A stretch of DNA of 64,000 bases from Coprinellus micaceus. Taxonomy: Eukaryota > Basidiomycota > Agaricomycetes > Agaricales > Psathyrellaceae. The notes beneath the pieces were generated by a model, which did not search any database, was not told where the DNA came from, and was given only the letters and a program-made list of their open reading frames with translations. The position numbers and the translations under genes are program-made. Below, piece by piece: positions 1-13,036 of the stretch (positions are counted from its first letter, which is position 1; the number at the start of each line of letters is the position of its first letter). Location: positions 248,001 through 312,000 of the forward strand of contig OX596334.1 in the NCBI GenBank assembly GCA_951394405.1, given 5' to 3'.

Positions 1-982
1 CCGTCACCAAATCGAATCCTTCCTCCTGAGTTTGAAGCAGAGGCCCGTCGCAGCGATGATAGCCACGCCTTTCTGAGAAGAGCAAATTCCCACAAGGGCG
101 GCACTGGCGAAAGATGCGCCTAAGCTCTGACCTTGTCACGCCGCTACTAAATGCATACCCTAAACGCGAGAGTAGGTCGAACGTCGTAAAGGTCGGCCGT
201 TCGGGGTCGAACTTGAGGAAGTCGCAGGTCGCATCAAAGGTACTTCCGAGTGGGGAAACTGGGGGAGAAAGCCGACATTCAAGTTAGCCGCCGATCACAG
301 TACATCGAGAGACCCCCATCGAGGAAGAGCGAAACTTACAAGACGGCTGGGCTTCTGGGAGCTGATCGTCGTCGAATCCCTCTTGCGGGTGGTCGTCTTG
401 TATCTGGCCCGGGTAGTAGATGGAAAAAACCCCTGCTTGAGAGGAACCTTGTGAACCCGATACACGCCATGTGTGCAATTCTCAGGCTTACCTGTTGGTC
501 CCTCCCAATCCACAACCACCCCATCAGCTACTGGAGGACGCAGAGAGACGTTAGCAACCTGTCTATAGGGGAAATAATAATGTACACCCACTTTCCGCCC
601 AGGTCCCCTCTGGCTCGTTCGAGACATCAGCCTCAGGGATGACCCCCAACTGAAAAGGTTCCAGTACGGACGGTCCACCTACTGGGGAGCTGTCTCTCCC
701 CCAAAAGTTGTACCCCCCGCTCTGTCGTTGAGCGTGAGGGGGAGAGAATTCCCAAAGAGGCCGTGGCGCTGGAGACGCCCGTCGTAGGGGACGGGCGCCT
801 CGGAAGTATGGAGTCGACGACGGGATGATAGCCCTCCCCCTAGTCCGCGGCACAGTCGCCGGCGTGGAGAATAGAACGGCTTGATCTCCTCCTCCCATGA
901 GGGAAGGAGCTAGAAATGTCGTCCAATCTCCATCGGAAGAGAAGAGATCTGTGGTGGTGGAAGGATCGGGCTCGATATTCAT
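1..982 (-). CDS. Agaric-type uncharacterised protein with C-x2-C..H-x-C motif (3' end off window)
   Basis: No function is known to me. Four exons fit on the minus strand: 982-592, 530-492, 447-340 and 258-1, joined by introns of 61, 44 and 81 nt whose phases all agree. The first ATG (982-980) opens a Ser/Pro-rich acidic N-terminus. A segment around SIYYPGQIQDDHPQEGFDDD follows, and the last exon holds a conserved-looking block beginning TFDATCDFLKFDPERPTF and a cysteine/histidine group, FRQCRPCG..RRGYHRC, which could bind one zinc ion. From memory, mushroom genomes contain many hypothetical proteins with this architecture, but I cannot name a domain. The protein continues past base 1. The exon model is well supported by phase agreement; the function is open. 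Confidence 0.7.
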
Positions 983-2108
983 CGAAGAGCAGTGCCGGTT
1001 GATGAGCGGGAAGTGATAGAGAAGTATGCGTCGTCAGAGCGTCGGAGGAGGGGAAGGCCTGCTTCTTCAGCGTCTCGACGGGTCAGCTTATATGTTCCTC
1101 GGGAAGCCGAAGGCGACAAATCTTGAGCATCACTGCAAGTTCCCTCTCAACATCCATAATCCAGCAAAAGACCTGCTCGGCTCTCTAGGTCCAAAGAATT
1201 CCGGGTCGATTGAACCGATCTGAACCTTAATTTGTGAATTCGCTAGATTCGAGGACAAGCGATCAAAAGTTGGAACGTGATTGAGGGGCCACAATTGGTT
1301 AGCGTGCAAGCTAAGTCCGGGTCCAAGGGCAGATCGAGGGCGTATTTTCTCTGTTGCCTGAGCTTACGCGTCAGATTGATCTGAGGGGATGGGGGCACAG
1401 GGAACATAGAAGAAACCATCTGGTCATATGTTCATCGCATCTGGTCACGTTTCGGACCCCTGAGTGGTGCCAGCCTTGAGCGCTTCACGGCTGATCCCGC
1501 AATTTGAGTTACGGTGGTGACAGTGGAGGGCTCGTTAGCATCAAGTTAAAGAGAATATCTCCGAATGAACGATCCCGAGTATCTGGGTATTGCCGTCAGC
1601 TCCTGATCGTTCTTGGAATTTGAGTGCTCGTGGCAAGTGGGTTGCGGGGCCTGGCGTCTAAAGACTGATGGCACATCAGGAGTCGAACAAGAAGCCTGAG
1701 TTCAGGCGATTGAGGCTACTCCTCGCTGGCTGTTCGGACGGCGGCTGCTTGTCATCGAATGAAATGCACAGACCCCTGGGGCGTGTTCTTCATGCGGCCA
1801 CCAACTGGGCAGGGCACCGATGAAGAACCCCCGTTTAAAGGCGCCAATAACCATTTCTTTGCTCGACCTTCCCCAGTCATCGAACCTACACGAGGTACGC
1901 CTCCGCACTTATCCCTTGTTTCCCCAATTAGCTGAGCCTCGCTTGCTTTCTGTGTCGGTGCATGTCAGACCCAAAGGCGTGTCTTAGGCATGCCCTGCGT
2001 GATCGCCGCTGGTAGTAGCCGCATCCGACTTCGTTCAAATACCCAGATAAACCACCTAGTCCACTCAACCACGTCGCATCCTTCCCCCTTCTCCACCTTC
2101 TGAATACC
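983..2108. other. Intergenic, no gene seen
   Basis: About 1.1 kb between the divergent first gene and the small membrane-protein gene. Short open frames lack coding character and splice continuity. It presumably holds both promoters, but I see no convincing TATA box, repeat or RNA gene. Confidence 0.5.
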
Positions 2109-3010
2109 ATGTCCAGCTCGACTCGTGCAAAGTATGTCATCTCATCTCATCAACACACCTCGCTTGGGTCGTCGGAACCTGACTTCACCTGAACTTCGCC
2201 CCCTCAATTTTAGCCATCCGAAGGTACCGGTCACCCAGATCACTGGGGCCGCACCCCAGGTTATGATAAACGTCCTCAGACGTAGCGAGGCACGCACCGT
2301 CCAGGAGAACAGCCACATTCTCCAGGGGACAAGGGTCATCCTCCCTGTGGACAACAAGAGGTCCGTTGTTATTTACAGCAATAATCCAAGCGACTGGAAC
2401 ACCGTCTCTGCCGTCGCGAAGCTCTACGTGACGACGGAAACCCTTCCTTTTGTGGAGCACAACTTGCCCAAGTCATTGAAAACGTTGGCGGAGTATCTCG
2501 GCATTGTCGTATTTTGGGTAGGCTTCGTCACGCTGAGCGGAGCTCTTTCGCTCAAGCTGGCCAAATGTGCGTTCCAAGTCTCACCGTTCGTAAGATATGT
2601 TATCTAATTCAGTACAACTTCTTTAGATCTCAGCTCCGTCACCGTGGGCATCCAGTTTGCAAGTCAGGCCGCGAGCTCTACTAGCGTCCTCCTCCGCCGT
2701 TGGTCCCAAGATGCATCCTCGCAGGCAGCTGGTGAGTACCATGAGTTCGTATCCCAACGGCAGAACTCCATCTAACAAACCTTCGTTCTCCTTTCCACCC
2801 CGTTCTCTAGGTGCCTATGTCAGGTCGGCACACTTCCTCCATGTCGCGATCCAGACCATCCTGAAGGTTATTATTACCTCGCTTGAAGCGTGTATTGGTA
2901 TGTTCGAAACCCCTCCAGAAAGAGAGAATTGTACCAACGACTCTCTAGCGCATGGATCTCGACTTCTTGAGGATTCCGCCGCCACCACCGCCGCCGAGAC
3001 GGCTCTCTAG
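2109..3010 (+). CDS. Small predicted membrane protein, unknown family
   Basis: Five exons (2109-2131, 2214-2566, 2627-2731, 2811-2897, 2949-3010) join in phase to give 209 residues ending at TAG 3008-3010. The introns have good donors (GTATGT, GTGCGT, GTGAGT, GTATGT). The protein begins MSSSTRANHPKVPVTQ. It has one strongly hydrophobic segment near residues 105-125 (LGIVVFWVGFVTLSGALSL) and a second moderately hydrophobic stretch near residue 175 (LHVAIQTILKVIITSLEA), so it may be a membrane protein. It has no signal peptide and an Ala/Thr-rich C-terminus. I do not recognise a family. The very short first exon is the least certain part. Confidence 0.6.
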
Positions 3011-3883
3011 CCATACCAGCCTCCTCAGGCTTTTTCTCGGCTCGTTTTGCCATCGAGCTCAGCTGCGTGATCGTGACTGGCACTTGGATGCACCTGGAGA
3101 AGTTCACGGCGTAGGAGATACCAATAGATTCCCTCATAGCTTCCCTCCTTTCAATGATATTGTTACCTTTTGTTTCCGATGGGATTGGGTCGGTTGAGTG
3201 CAGGATAGCATTCCCGTGAGTGCGGCTGTCAGCGAAAGTGTCCAATTGAGGCTCCGCCTCATGAGCCCAATGTTCGGAGTTCAAATACAACAGTGGGAAC
3301 TCCAATGCCGTTCAGTTAATCACTACTACATATACCACAACCACGCTCCAGAGCCGAAGCTCCCTTCACCCTCAAACGTATTTCATCGACGCAGGAATCC
3401 GGTGTTATAGCTGAAGGACTCTTGGCTCTTTTGTTTCCTCCTCTTGCCGTCTCGCAGGAAGTTTTCCACTGCGGAAGATACTATTTACCGAAACGGAGGA
3501 AGGTGGGGCTCAATTACAATGGTTACTCTGGGCACGCGTTCCTGGGTGCCTGCTTTTCCATAGGAGAAGAGAGCGATATTCGTCTGGCGTTGCTAGGAAT
3601 TCGCCGCGACTTATGGTAGGAAAGCTTCAGCCAATCAAATTGCACCTGAACCTCCTGGAACTCCCCAACCTCACTTCTCTCCAGGGCTTCGCCATTGCCC
3701 GCGATCCGTCCGAAGAACTTGTTCGCCGACATTGGATCCACACTGGCAATCGGAAACTTCCTGGAGTAACCACGGAATGCCATGGTCTCACGGTAGCTCT
3801 ACAAGCCGGAGTCTTGACAAAATAAAGGTACGGTGAGAAGGCTCGCCACCCCGCTTGGCATTAACTAACGCATATCCAGAGCC
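3011..3883. other. Intergenic, probably 5' flank of the Plavaka element
   Basis: About 870 bases. A minus-strand open frame at 3523-3783 has protein-like composition but no partner exons or recognisable family. I looked for a terminal inverted repeat of the downstream transposon here and did not find a convincing one. Confidence 0.4.
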
Positions 3884-6800
3884 ATGGACTCATTTCTGGA
3901 CGACACCGCCGCCCTGAAACCAGAGTGGAGTCGCAAATGTTCCTGCGGGAGGCGTTTTTATCAGCCTAATAGCTACACACACCATATCAACACCTGCACG
4001 CCATATAAGAGGGGAGTTGGGTCGAGCCTTCAAGGGGCTAAGGAACGTTACAAAGAACGGAAGGCTCAGTCAAAGAAGGGTAAAGAGGTGCTAGACTCTT
4101 GGTTTGGTGACGATGCAATCGATGTCGACATTCCATCACTTCCGAGCCCAGGAACGCCCAGGAACGTCACCGGTGGTCAGACGGAGGATGGCCCCGTAAG
4201 TGCTGTCCCCCAAACTTGCGAATCTTCCAACATTTTCACCACGCATAGCAGGTAAATTCCAACCCCAGGCCCGCGACAGACCAGATCGAGATCGACGCGG
4301 TTGATGTTCGAGTGGTCGAGCGCACCGCGTTAGGACGCGGTCATCGTACGCGCCTGCCAATTCAGCGATTCAAGGAGTTCACCCTGACTTCGGCAATTCC
4401 ATTTCACATCCCATCCATCCCTGCACAAGACGACGCCGACGCGCACGAGAGTGGCCTCCTTGTCTACTTCGGGCCAGAGACGGAACCCGAGGCCCGCCGT
4501 CGCACTGCCCTCGATGAATCTAGTTGGAGGGAGACCCCCAGGAATGATTTTGGTCTCTACAAAAGGTACTGGACAGCAGAGAGGACCCCCCACGATCCAG
4601 ACCTCTATGTTTCCCCGGAAGACTTGCACGATATCGCCGCCGATCCAAAGGGCGCCGAGGTGGACCTGACAAAGGATCTGTATCCTTTCCCCAACCTGAA
4701 CTCCTTCCTGTTAGGGGAGTGGTACTGGAACGACGGAAACGAGAAAAGCCGCGAATCCTTTCGCAATCTCGTCGAAATCATAACCAGCGATGACTTCGAC
4801 CCAAACGATATTCGGGAAGCCAAGTGGGACAAAATCAACTCGACGCTCGCATCCTCAGAGTTTGAGGGCCCATCCCAGCCCACTTTTGAATGGGTGGGAG
4901 ACGGCACATCTTGGCACACTTCATCGGTTCAGCTCGACGTACCGTTCAACAGCACGTCCATTCAACCCGGGCTTCATCACTACGAGGTCCCGGACTTCCG
5001 TTATCGCCCACTGGTGCCTCTCATAACCGAGCGGTTGCAAGACGCTTCAAGAAGGGAGCAGTTCCACGTCATCCCTACGGATCTGCGTTGGCGGCGACAG
5101 GAAGATGGCCCGGACGTGCGCGTGTACAGCGAGCTGTATCACTCTCCCGCCTTCATCAACGCTTTCAAGGAGGTGCAGGTCAGTGCCTCTTCGTCGTATA
5201 CAAAAACGGCCTTTGCCTCCCCTACAAAACGTTGACAGTTTGCTGATGCCACTGCAGAGCCTCCCTCCCGAACCGACAGAAAGCCACTTACCCAGATATG
5301 TGGTAGCGCTGATGTTCGCCTCTGATGAGACAATGCTCACGTCGTTCGGGAGCGCCAAGTTGTGGCCTCTGTATATGCTTTTTGGGAACGAATCGAAGCA
5401 CCGGCGGGCAAAGCCTTCGCTGAAACTGTTTGAGGAGGTCGCCTACTTCCAGTCGGTTAGTCCTCTCTATTTCTTTAGGTCTTCTAGGGTTCTCGAAGAC
5501 CGAAGATGCGTTCGCTTCAATACTGACCATCCTTCTTTAGCTTCCGGACCGGTTTCAAGATTGGTATCTTGCGGCATCTGGGAAGAATAACGTCGGCGAC
5601 CCACTGTACACCTACCTGAATCGAGAACTCTTCCAGGCCCAGTGGAGGATACTGCTCGACGACGAGTTTATTAGCGCATATCGACATGGGATCGTCGTCA
5701 TGTCACCTGACGGAGAGCGGAGGCGCTTTTATCCCCGAGTGATGACCTACTCGGCGGATTATCCGGAGAGGTAAGTCTGTCTTGACCCTTGGTTCGAGTG
5801 CTTGCTAATATTCAGTTAGAGCTGCGGTTGTGAGCATCAGGAACAATGGGGACCACCCATGTCCACGGTGCTTGGTTGCCAACACCGACATACATAACAT
5901 GGGGTCTCGAGATGACCGTACGATGCGAATTGAGCAGCATAGACAGGACGACAACGACAGGAAGCTGAAGATAGACCAAGCACGCCGCATCATATACAAA
6001 GAGCATCTCAGCGTAAATACAAAGAGAATTGAGGAGCTATTGAAACCAACTTCGTTGGTCCCAACGAAAGTGAGTGACAGCTCAAACTTTGGCCTCCTAC
6101 TGGGCTCACGGAGGTCATGACGCCGCAGAACGCCTTCTCAGAGAGGCTCTCCCCTTTCGGCCTCAACGTATACGGCATCGTAGCGGTTGATATATTGCAT
6201 GAAGTGGAGATCGGCGTGTGGAAATCCCTCTTTATCCACCTCCTCAGACTGTTAGAAGCCATCGACAAGGCGAAACTCAACATTCTCAATGCCAGGTGGG
6301 CCTCAACGCTGTGTACTCCCCTCTTTGAACCGACTATACTGATCCCCGCACCCATTCGTCTCCGTTGACCTAATGAAGGTTCCGCGGCGTTCCTGGTTTC
6401 GGTCGCGATACCATTCGTCGCTTTGGCAACAACGTTTCCGAGATGAAACAGTTTGCAGCGCGGAACTACGAGGATCTGTTGCAGGTATGTAACACGCTAT
6501 TGCCCTCACCACGTCGCACAGCTTCCTGAATCACTTTCGCTCGCCAGTGTGCAATCCCGGTATTTGAAGGGCTATTTCCAGTAGACCATGACGACCGGGC
6601 TCTAGACCTTCTATTCGTTTTCGCTCATTGGCACTCTCTGGCCAAGCTAAGGCTTCACACGGACGAAACCTTACGTGTTCTAGACGACTGGACGAGCATC
6701 CTAGGCGACGAGTGCCGACGGTTCTCTTCTGAAACATGCAATTCCTTCGAGACCCAGGAGCTCCAGCGCGAATACGAATCCAGAAAGCGTAGTGAAGCAC

Positions 6801-8678
6801 GGAAGAAGAAGTCCAAGAAAAAGGGGAAACATGCCCCGTCCAATCAGGAGGTGGTGGAGCTTGCGCAGGACTCAGAGCAGGATACTACAGGTACGTGCAT
6901 CGTTTGATAAGAATCAACCTGCTCGCCCAAGATTGAGGTCCCTTGCCCCGATCGCTCGGCAAATTCAAAAGGTAATGCATGGCGTCTCACAGCCTTTTAG
7001 CTGCTCCCGAGGCGCTGATAACGCTCGCGATAGGACGTAAATCCAAGATCTGGAACATCAACACCCCCAAGTTCCATTCTCTGGGAGACGTACCCGCCTA
7101 TATTCGAATGTTTGGCACCACTGACTCATACTCAACGCAAATGGTAACGCCCTCTACCCAGTGTCGCATGGTGTCGATGACTGACCTTAGCAACAGTCGG
7201 AACGCTTCCACCGTTTCCCCAAGGCACAGTACCGACGAACAAACAAGAAGAAAACCCCCTACCAGATATCCCGTATCCAGACTCGTCAAGCTCGGATTCG
7301 GAAATTGCGGAAGCATCTCACACCCTCGCTCGAAGAAGGCCCCTCGGACGCGGACACTGTTGCGTCTCTCCCTTATTTTATAGGGAAGTCCCAAAATCAG
7401 CCGGTGCAACTGTCGCGCCTTGTATTTGCCAATGGGGGAGATCCCGCGGTGAGGGTCCGTAAATCTCCAAACCCATTAATATCATGAAAAGGCACTTAGT
7501 ATTTGTTCGTTAGGATTTTATCCCAAAACTTAAACAACACCTGCTCCCTCGAGTCGTCAAGAGACTGCTGCAAGAGGCGAGACTCTCTCCAGAGGACTAT
7601 CCGGCTGCCTTACCCATCCTCAAAAAGATGGACCGTGACGGCCCGAGCGCCCTGACAGATGGTCACTTCAACCAGCTGTATCTTCACTCGGAGCGCATTT
7701 ACCAGCATGCTATTGCTCAGTTCAACTACACCACATACGATTGTCGGCGTGATCAAGACACGGTCAATCCGCACACTTCACGCCGCGACTTGATGTGTTT
7801 CGAGGAGGACTCACCACATCCACAGAAAGAAGACACACCAACGGATGCATTCGATGCGACTAACAACCTGCCCAAGCGGTTCAGCTATGCCCGGCTCCTC
7901 GGGATCTTCCACGCAAATGTCCTTTATTTGGGCCCTGGCATGCTCGACCACAAGCAGCGGCGCTTTGACTTTTTGTGGGTCCGCTGGTATCACCCGCAAA
8001 ATACACCAGCAACGGAATCGATGATCTGGTCGCTCAAGCGTCCTGAAACCGTCTCCTTTGTGCCCCTTCGGGATCGGCTCGCGTGCGATTTCATCGACCC
8101 ATGCAACGTCATGCGCGCTGCCCACATCATCCCCCGATTCTCGATGGGAAAGCGTTATACACCTGACGCAGACCATTCCGGGAGGATTTTCTCCACGTTT
8201 GCGGAAGATAAGGAGGAGTGGAATGAGTACTATGTTAACCCGTGAGCTCATCACTCCAATCGCGTCGGTCTCGAGATTATTCACATCAGGTCAATCGCCT
8301 ACCGCCAGCTTCGTTGACCGCGACATGCTGATGAGGTTCCATTGGGGTCTGGCGGTGGGGCATACATACTCCCATCCAGGAACCTCCTCAAGCTCAGCCA
8401 CGGATCAGCCCGCGACTTCTACGGCGCTCGGTACACCCGGGGAACCCATGGATATAGATGACGACTTGCTCACCCATGAACTTCCCCCCCGCACCTCACC
8501 AGAACAATCGACTTCCCCTCTTCCCATGGAGGAAGAGACCGACTCCGACGATTCGACGTACGACCGACGTTACGCGACCAGCGACGACAGTGTCACGGAT
8601 CGGGATTCTGATGAGGAACCAGGAGAGCACGGAGAGTATGGATGGCCTCGTGGTGGCACCGATGAAGAGGACCTGTAG
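3884..8678 (+). mobile_element. Plavaka-type (CACTA superfamily) transposase gene, apparently intact
   Basis: A multi-exon transposase of the Plavaka type found in Agaricomycetes. The N-terminus (MDSFLDDTAALKPEWSRKC) holds a small Cys/His motif, CSCGRRF..HHINTC. The middle, in several exons from about 4257, carries segments typical of the family: RPLVPLITERLQ, a long LPRYVVALMFASDETMLT block, GSAKLWPLYMLFGN, then CPRCL, LLEAIDKAKLN and a region around IRMFGTTDSYSTQ. The C-terminal exon at 7628 onward ends in an acidic Ser-rich tail with its stop at 8676-8678. Every intron I tested (for example 4196-4253, 6070-6128) keeps phase and I see no internal stop, so the gene may still be expressed. 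Element ends were not located, so the mobile unit is larger than the coordinates given. Confidence 0.85.
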
Positions 8679-9120
8679 TACCTACTCCGTTCCTGAAATC
8701 CCAGGCGATTTGGGGTCCAAACGGGGGCTTCTCGAGACCCTTGGACCTCCTGTACAAATTTGCTACCTCCGAACTTGGTTATCGGGTACTCGACTACTTG
8801 GTACGTGATGCGTCTGGCTTCGCTAACTGTCTCCGTCGGGTCTTCGCAAAAAGAATTGCCTACCAAGAATCGGGCACAAGTCGGAAAATATCCGTAATCC
8901 AATTCTCCGTGGATTTTGCGCCACCGGGGGAGGGGGAGGAGAAACTGACCCCGTTTCACTGTCATAGGTCTCAATTGCGAGCATTCACCGACTCGATTGG
9001 GAAGCCGCATATAACCTAGATTGTGGGAAGGGTACGAATTACTCAGACCACTCTTCCACGCCCCACAACCCCGCATTTAGGATGCGGCCTATGAACGGGG
9101 TCGCCTGCTCCCCCAAGCCG
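8679..9120. other. 3' flank of the Plavaka transposase gene
   Basis: About 440 bases with no supported coding exon. It should contain the transposon 3' untranslated region and perhaps its right end, but I could not match it to an inverted copy on the left side. Confidence 0.4.
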
Positions 9121-10020
9121 TGGTGCTCACTGCCGGGGGTCTATGCGCTTTCTATTGAACGAGTCGGAGGTACCGAAGGTAAGCCAGCACGCTCGATAGA
9201 ACTGGGATATTTCCACTCATGAACCGTGCCCAATCATGATGTGCAGGAAACGAAGGCGGCGAAGGCTCTGATCCGACTTCGTGTATCCTACTTATTGCAT
9301 GCCCAAGCTCGACTTTTCGGACTATCGTGGTGAGGTATGCTCAAGGCGTTCCCCGTGCGTTATGGTTCCCCTGGCCACCCCCAGCTGCCACTGCTAACCG
9401 ACTCGAGTTATCCAGGCCCAGTTCGTCATATAGTACCTTGGCTTGTGCGTCCTTGCGATCGTATCCCCGACCCTCGGGTCGCACTAGTACGTGGCAGTTG
9501 TGCCGCCCCTGGTTGTCTGTACTGTGGTTGACACACGGTCCCTTGTTCCGTTCCCCACTGGAAACAGGAAATTCTCGCTGAGTACTCGGGCGACCAGCTG
9601 CCATCGCCTCGGAATCCCTGCACGACATATGTCCACTGTCCGGGTGAACGTGCTCACCAGGCATTGAAAAAAGCGCGGGGAAGAACCAGAAAGACCGAAG
9701 GCGACTTCCCAGCAGAACCTTTGTGAGTCTTGGGCTCCACCTACTCCCCTCATTTCGCATGATTGCTCAACCCCGGCCATGCGACTAACTATAGGAGCAA
9801 TACCCCACTCCAATTTCCGGGAGCTACGGTCACCGCCCTCAATCCACAAGCTATATCGTGCATCCCAATTGTCCGATGGGCTGGTACGATTCCGACCGTC
9901 TACATTGTGTCTGCCCACCTCCTAGTCGCTCCCGGCGACGTCCCATCCCCAGCGCTGGTGACTTCTCTCCCATCCAAAATTTCCGGTGCTCGCCATCACC
10001 GACAGAGGGCCCTGAAGTAA
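9121..10020 (+). CDS. Doubtful small multi-exon gene beside the Plavaka element
   Basis: I do not recognise this. Several good intron signals are present: donor GTAAGC near 9180 with acceptor CAG before 9247; a donor near 9331 and acceptor near 9416 with a GCTAAC branch-like site; an intron from about 9487 to 9568; and one from about 9726 to 9795. A chain of open exons can be read through them to a stop at 10018-10020, including a segment with PSPRNPCTTYVHCPGERAHQ. However, more than one frame fits the 5' exons, and the start is not fixed (ATG at 9299 is one option). It could be a host gene fragment or cargo or flank of the transposon. Treat it as a candidate only. Confidence 0.3.
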
Positions 10021-12488
10021 ATATTGGTGGGTACGACATGACTTCATTCCGTGGGACTATGGCTTTGTGGTAGTAGCGCTTAGGGTTGACCTATAGTGGC
10101 AACTTGAATTGAATTTGAGATCTCGAAGGAAATTGGTCGAAGTCTGGTTCATCTCACGTAATGTCCATTTCATGTTTGGTAGACCTTGGTGATCGAGGAA
10201 ATACTGGCCCCCAAATATGAGAGTCTACTCTTAGGGATTAGGTTCTGGCCCTCTTCTTCCATGGTACCAGTGAGCATGCGCAATGGCGCCAATCATATGA
10301 TCCCTTGATCATCAGCTTGGAAGCAGGCCTGCCCTCTAAAAACAGCACATATCAAATGGGTTCTGCATGCGAGGTCGCGATCATGCACTGACAACAGCCG
10401 TTCGAGCAAACTGAATAATGCCACAAGCTCGGAGCACTGTCTCTCAAAGACAATCTGATGAACCTCACATTTTCAGGCTGGCCCACAATTTACTATAGGT
10501 TCATGGCCGCCAACTCTTGTGGAAGGGGGCCACAATGGTTCCCCGTTGACAATGTGATGGCCATCTTTGACCTGGCGATCTCAGATGGGTCTGAGTGCGA
10601 ATGGCTGATCATCTCCGCCTGGGGATACAACCCACCCACCGATTTCCTGATGCACAACTCTCATTTGCGCACTCTTATCACTCATTTCAAGGTTCCTCAA
10701 CTCGTTCCTGCCTCGAAATTTCTAAGTGTCCTGCTATTCCTTCCACTATGGCTCGGTTATCGTTAAAGGAGTCCTGTCTGGCGTTTTTTTCCATAATTTC
10801 CTTACAGCTGTCTGGTGCGAGTTTTCCAAAATTCACTTTTCTGTCTGGGAGTGTGGGCTTCTTTTTGCGTTATGCATAATCGCATTTCTTGGCAACGGTC
10901 ATGTGATGTAAGTTTGATTTCCATTCGCGACAGCCCCCACATTCCCACATGGGTAGCTCCCTCCCACTGCGCATCGCACCCCTCCCTTCGGGGGGGCCCC
11001 ACGATGCTCCGGGGAGGGTCCCGTGGCCCCCGATGTGTGACCGTCAGTCACATACTATCATTACCAGCGGACTGTAAATCCCACATTGCAATGTAAAACC
11101 CGATTTTTGGCCGAGGCGGGACTTCGCTCGGGCCAAAAACCAGAGCGCCATATTCTGTTGGTTCTGGGGAATCCATAGGTGAAGGTTTCGTGAGTATTGG
11201 TGAACTTCTTGAAGAGCTAGGGGAGGATTTGGAGGCGGGGGTCCCCGTTTTTGGGTGTATTTTGAGCGTGGTTCTGGGGCGAGGGCAGGGGCCCCCCTTA
11301 TGATAACCCTAATATCTGCCTGGGGTCTATAAAACACCAGATCACCCCCCAAGCGAGGGATATAAGCCGGCAGTGCAGAGAAATCCAGCAGCGAGTTGGG
11401 GAGTGACAATTTGAGACGCGTCTTTTTCAATCTCCGCCGAAATTGCATCACGTGTCGTTACGCGTCCCCCGCATCGTAAATCTTACATGCTTCTAGGTTC
11501 AACCAAAACTCTTGAAAAGGGTGACTATTGACTTTGTGCGCCATCCCGTAGTTTTTCAGGAGGTACAGGGGAGATGTGGTCAAATGGTGGACCCGCCGGA
11601 GGTTGACCATGTCACGCCTGCTCTCGGGTTTGACCGAAAGGTGTGACAGCCGCTTGATGCCGCGCGTCACAATTTTTACGCATCCTTAGTTTTTGGACCC
11701 CCTCGTCCCGGGACAACGCTGGCAACACCAGTCCTCCAGATGTCAAATGCATTCCTGGATATTCGTAAACTCAAGATGAGAGCGCGTATGTTTGCGGATT
11801 TTGGCGGCCAAGGCTCCAACCGTGTACGATAAACTCGCACATTGCTCAAATTTTTACGGATCCTTGTGAATGATAGTATGTGGGGCCCCCGGGTTCCTTG
11901 CTGCCGCTCATCGCAGGCTCGGCCCAAGGGCCTCGATTTGACAGACGTACGGTGGCATTACACACGCCGGGCATGCACATTTTAATAATGAAATTTATTT
12001 GAGCCCACTTGAGAATGTTTTCGAGAGCCCACAATGTGAATTTTGGTTTGTTTGATTTGCTCAACATACAGTGTTATGTTGGACTTGATCACATTGGATC
12101 ACATCGCAAATGATGCCCCTGCTACATTTGGAAGAGAAGCACCACCCAAGCCGCAATTATTTCTGGCTTTTGCAAAATTATGCAAATTGCACTTTGACGG
12201 AAGCCCCTTGGGAGCCCCTCAGACAGAAAGGTGAATTTTGGAAAACCCCCAGCAGACAGCTGTAAGGGTTTTATGGAAAAAAGCGCCAGCTACTGGTGGT
12301 TAAAGGTATAATAGCACATGGATTAGAGGCTTCCTGCGATGGCCGGACCCCCTGTATATCATAATGCACTACACCTCTCAGTATATATCGCCTTTCCGCG
12401 GCCGAGTTGTGTTCGCAACCCCAAACCAGGCTGTGAATCGAACCCCAAGGAGTGATACCTTCCGCTTGAGCCTCCCCTGTTTACCTAC
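10021..12488. other. Long region without a supported gene
   Basis: About 2.5 kb. Open frames are short, show no splice continuity and resemble no family I know. Around 10980-11040 there are G and C runs. At 12486-12498 there is a short CTAC tandem repeat next to the end of the neighbouring broken gene. The region may be decayed transposon or simple intergenic DNA; nothing stronger can be said. Confidence 0.4.
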
Positions 12489-13036
12489 CTACCTACCATT
12501 GCAAGGAGTCGGGGACTGGCGCTGCTCACGCGCCGCTACGATATGCCTCGTGTGAGTCCCGACCGTGACGAGACTGTAATAGGAGAAGGACTGGGGGTTT
12601 GCAGACTTCCTCAACGCCTCTAGAGTGACCTGTTTATGAGCATTATCTGCTTTGTCTAGATACATAGGGTTTCTGAGCGTGGCCGATACTCTAGTATCCA
12701 ACTTGATCTTGACAACCTTTGTCGAGGAAGAAGGGCTCCAATAGTACATGTCTAAGTAATCCACCATCTCAGCCACGGTACAAACGATCCCCGCGTATCT
12801 CCCTCGAGAAAGCCCTAAGACATCCTAGATATCACCATCGGTGAGTAATATTGGTGAACACCGAACAAGGCGCACACAAACAAGGGTACCTCTCTTCAGA
12901 CCCTCCGGCCTTACCCAAAATTGAATGCGCACACCACCGACGGACTTGACCTTGAGATACTCGACGTCTTTTGCAGAAAATGTGGCTTCGAAAGTGAAAT
13001 CAGGTTCCCCTCTTGGCTGCACCAGGGAGTCTGGGT

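Noticed and set aside
2874..3305. Minus-strand open frame of 143 codons
   Set aside because: Overlaps the spliced plus-strand membrane-protein gene, whose exon phases agree; taken as its shadow.
3523..3783. Minus-strand open frame with protein-like composition (MAFRGYSRKFPIASVD...)
   Set aside because: No family, no partner exons and no splice continuity; it may be chance.
3300..10110. CACTA-like ends around the Plavaka gene (CACTACTAC near 3318, TAGTGG near 10094)
   Set aside because: The flanking bases do not form an inverted repeat beyond a few positions and no target duplication is visible.
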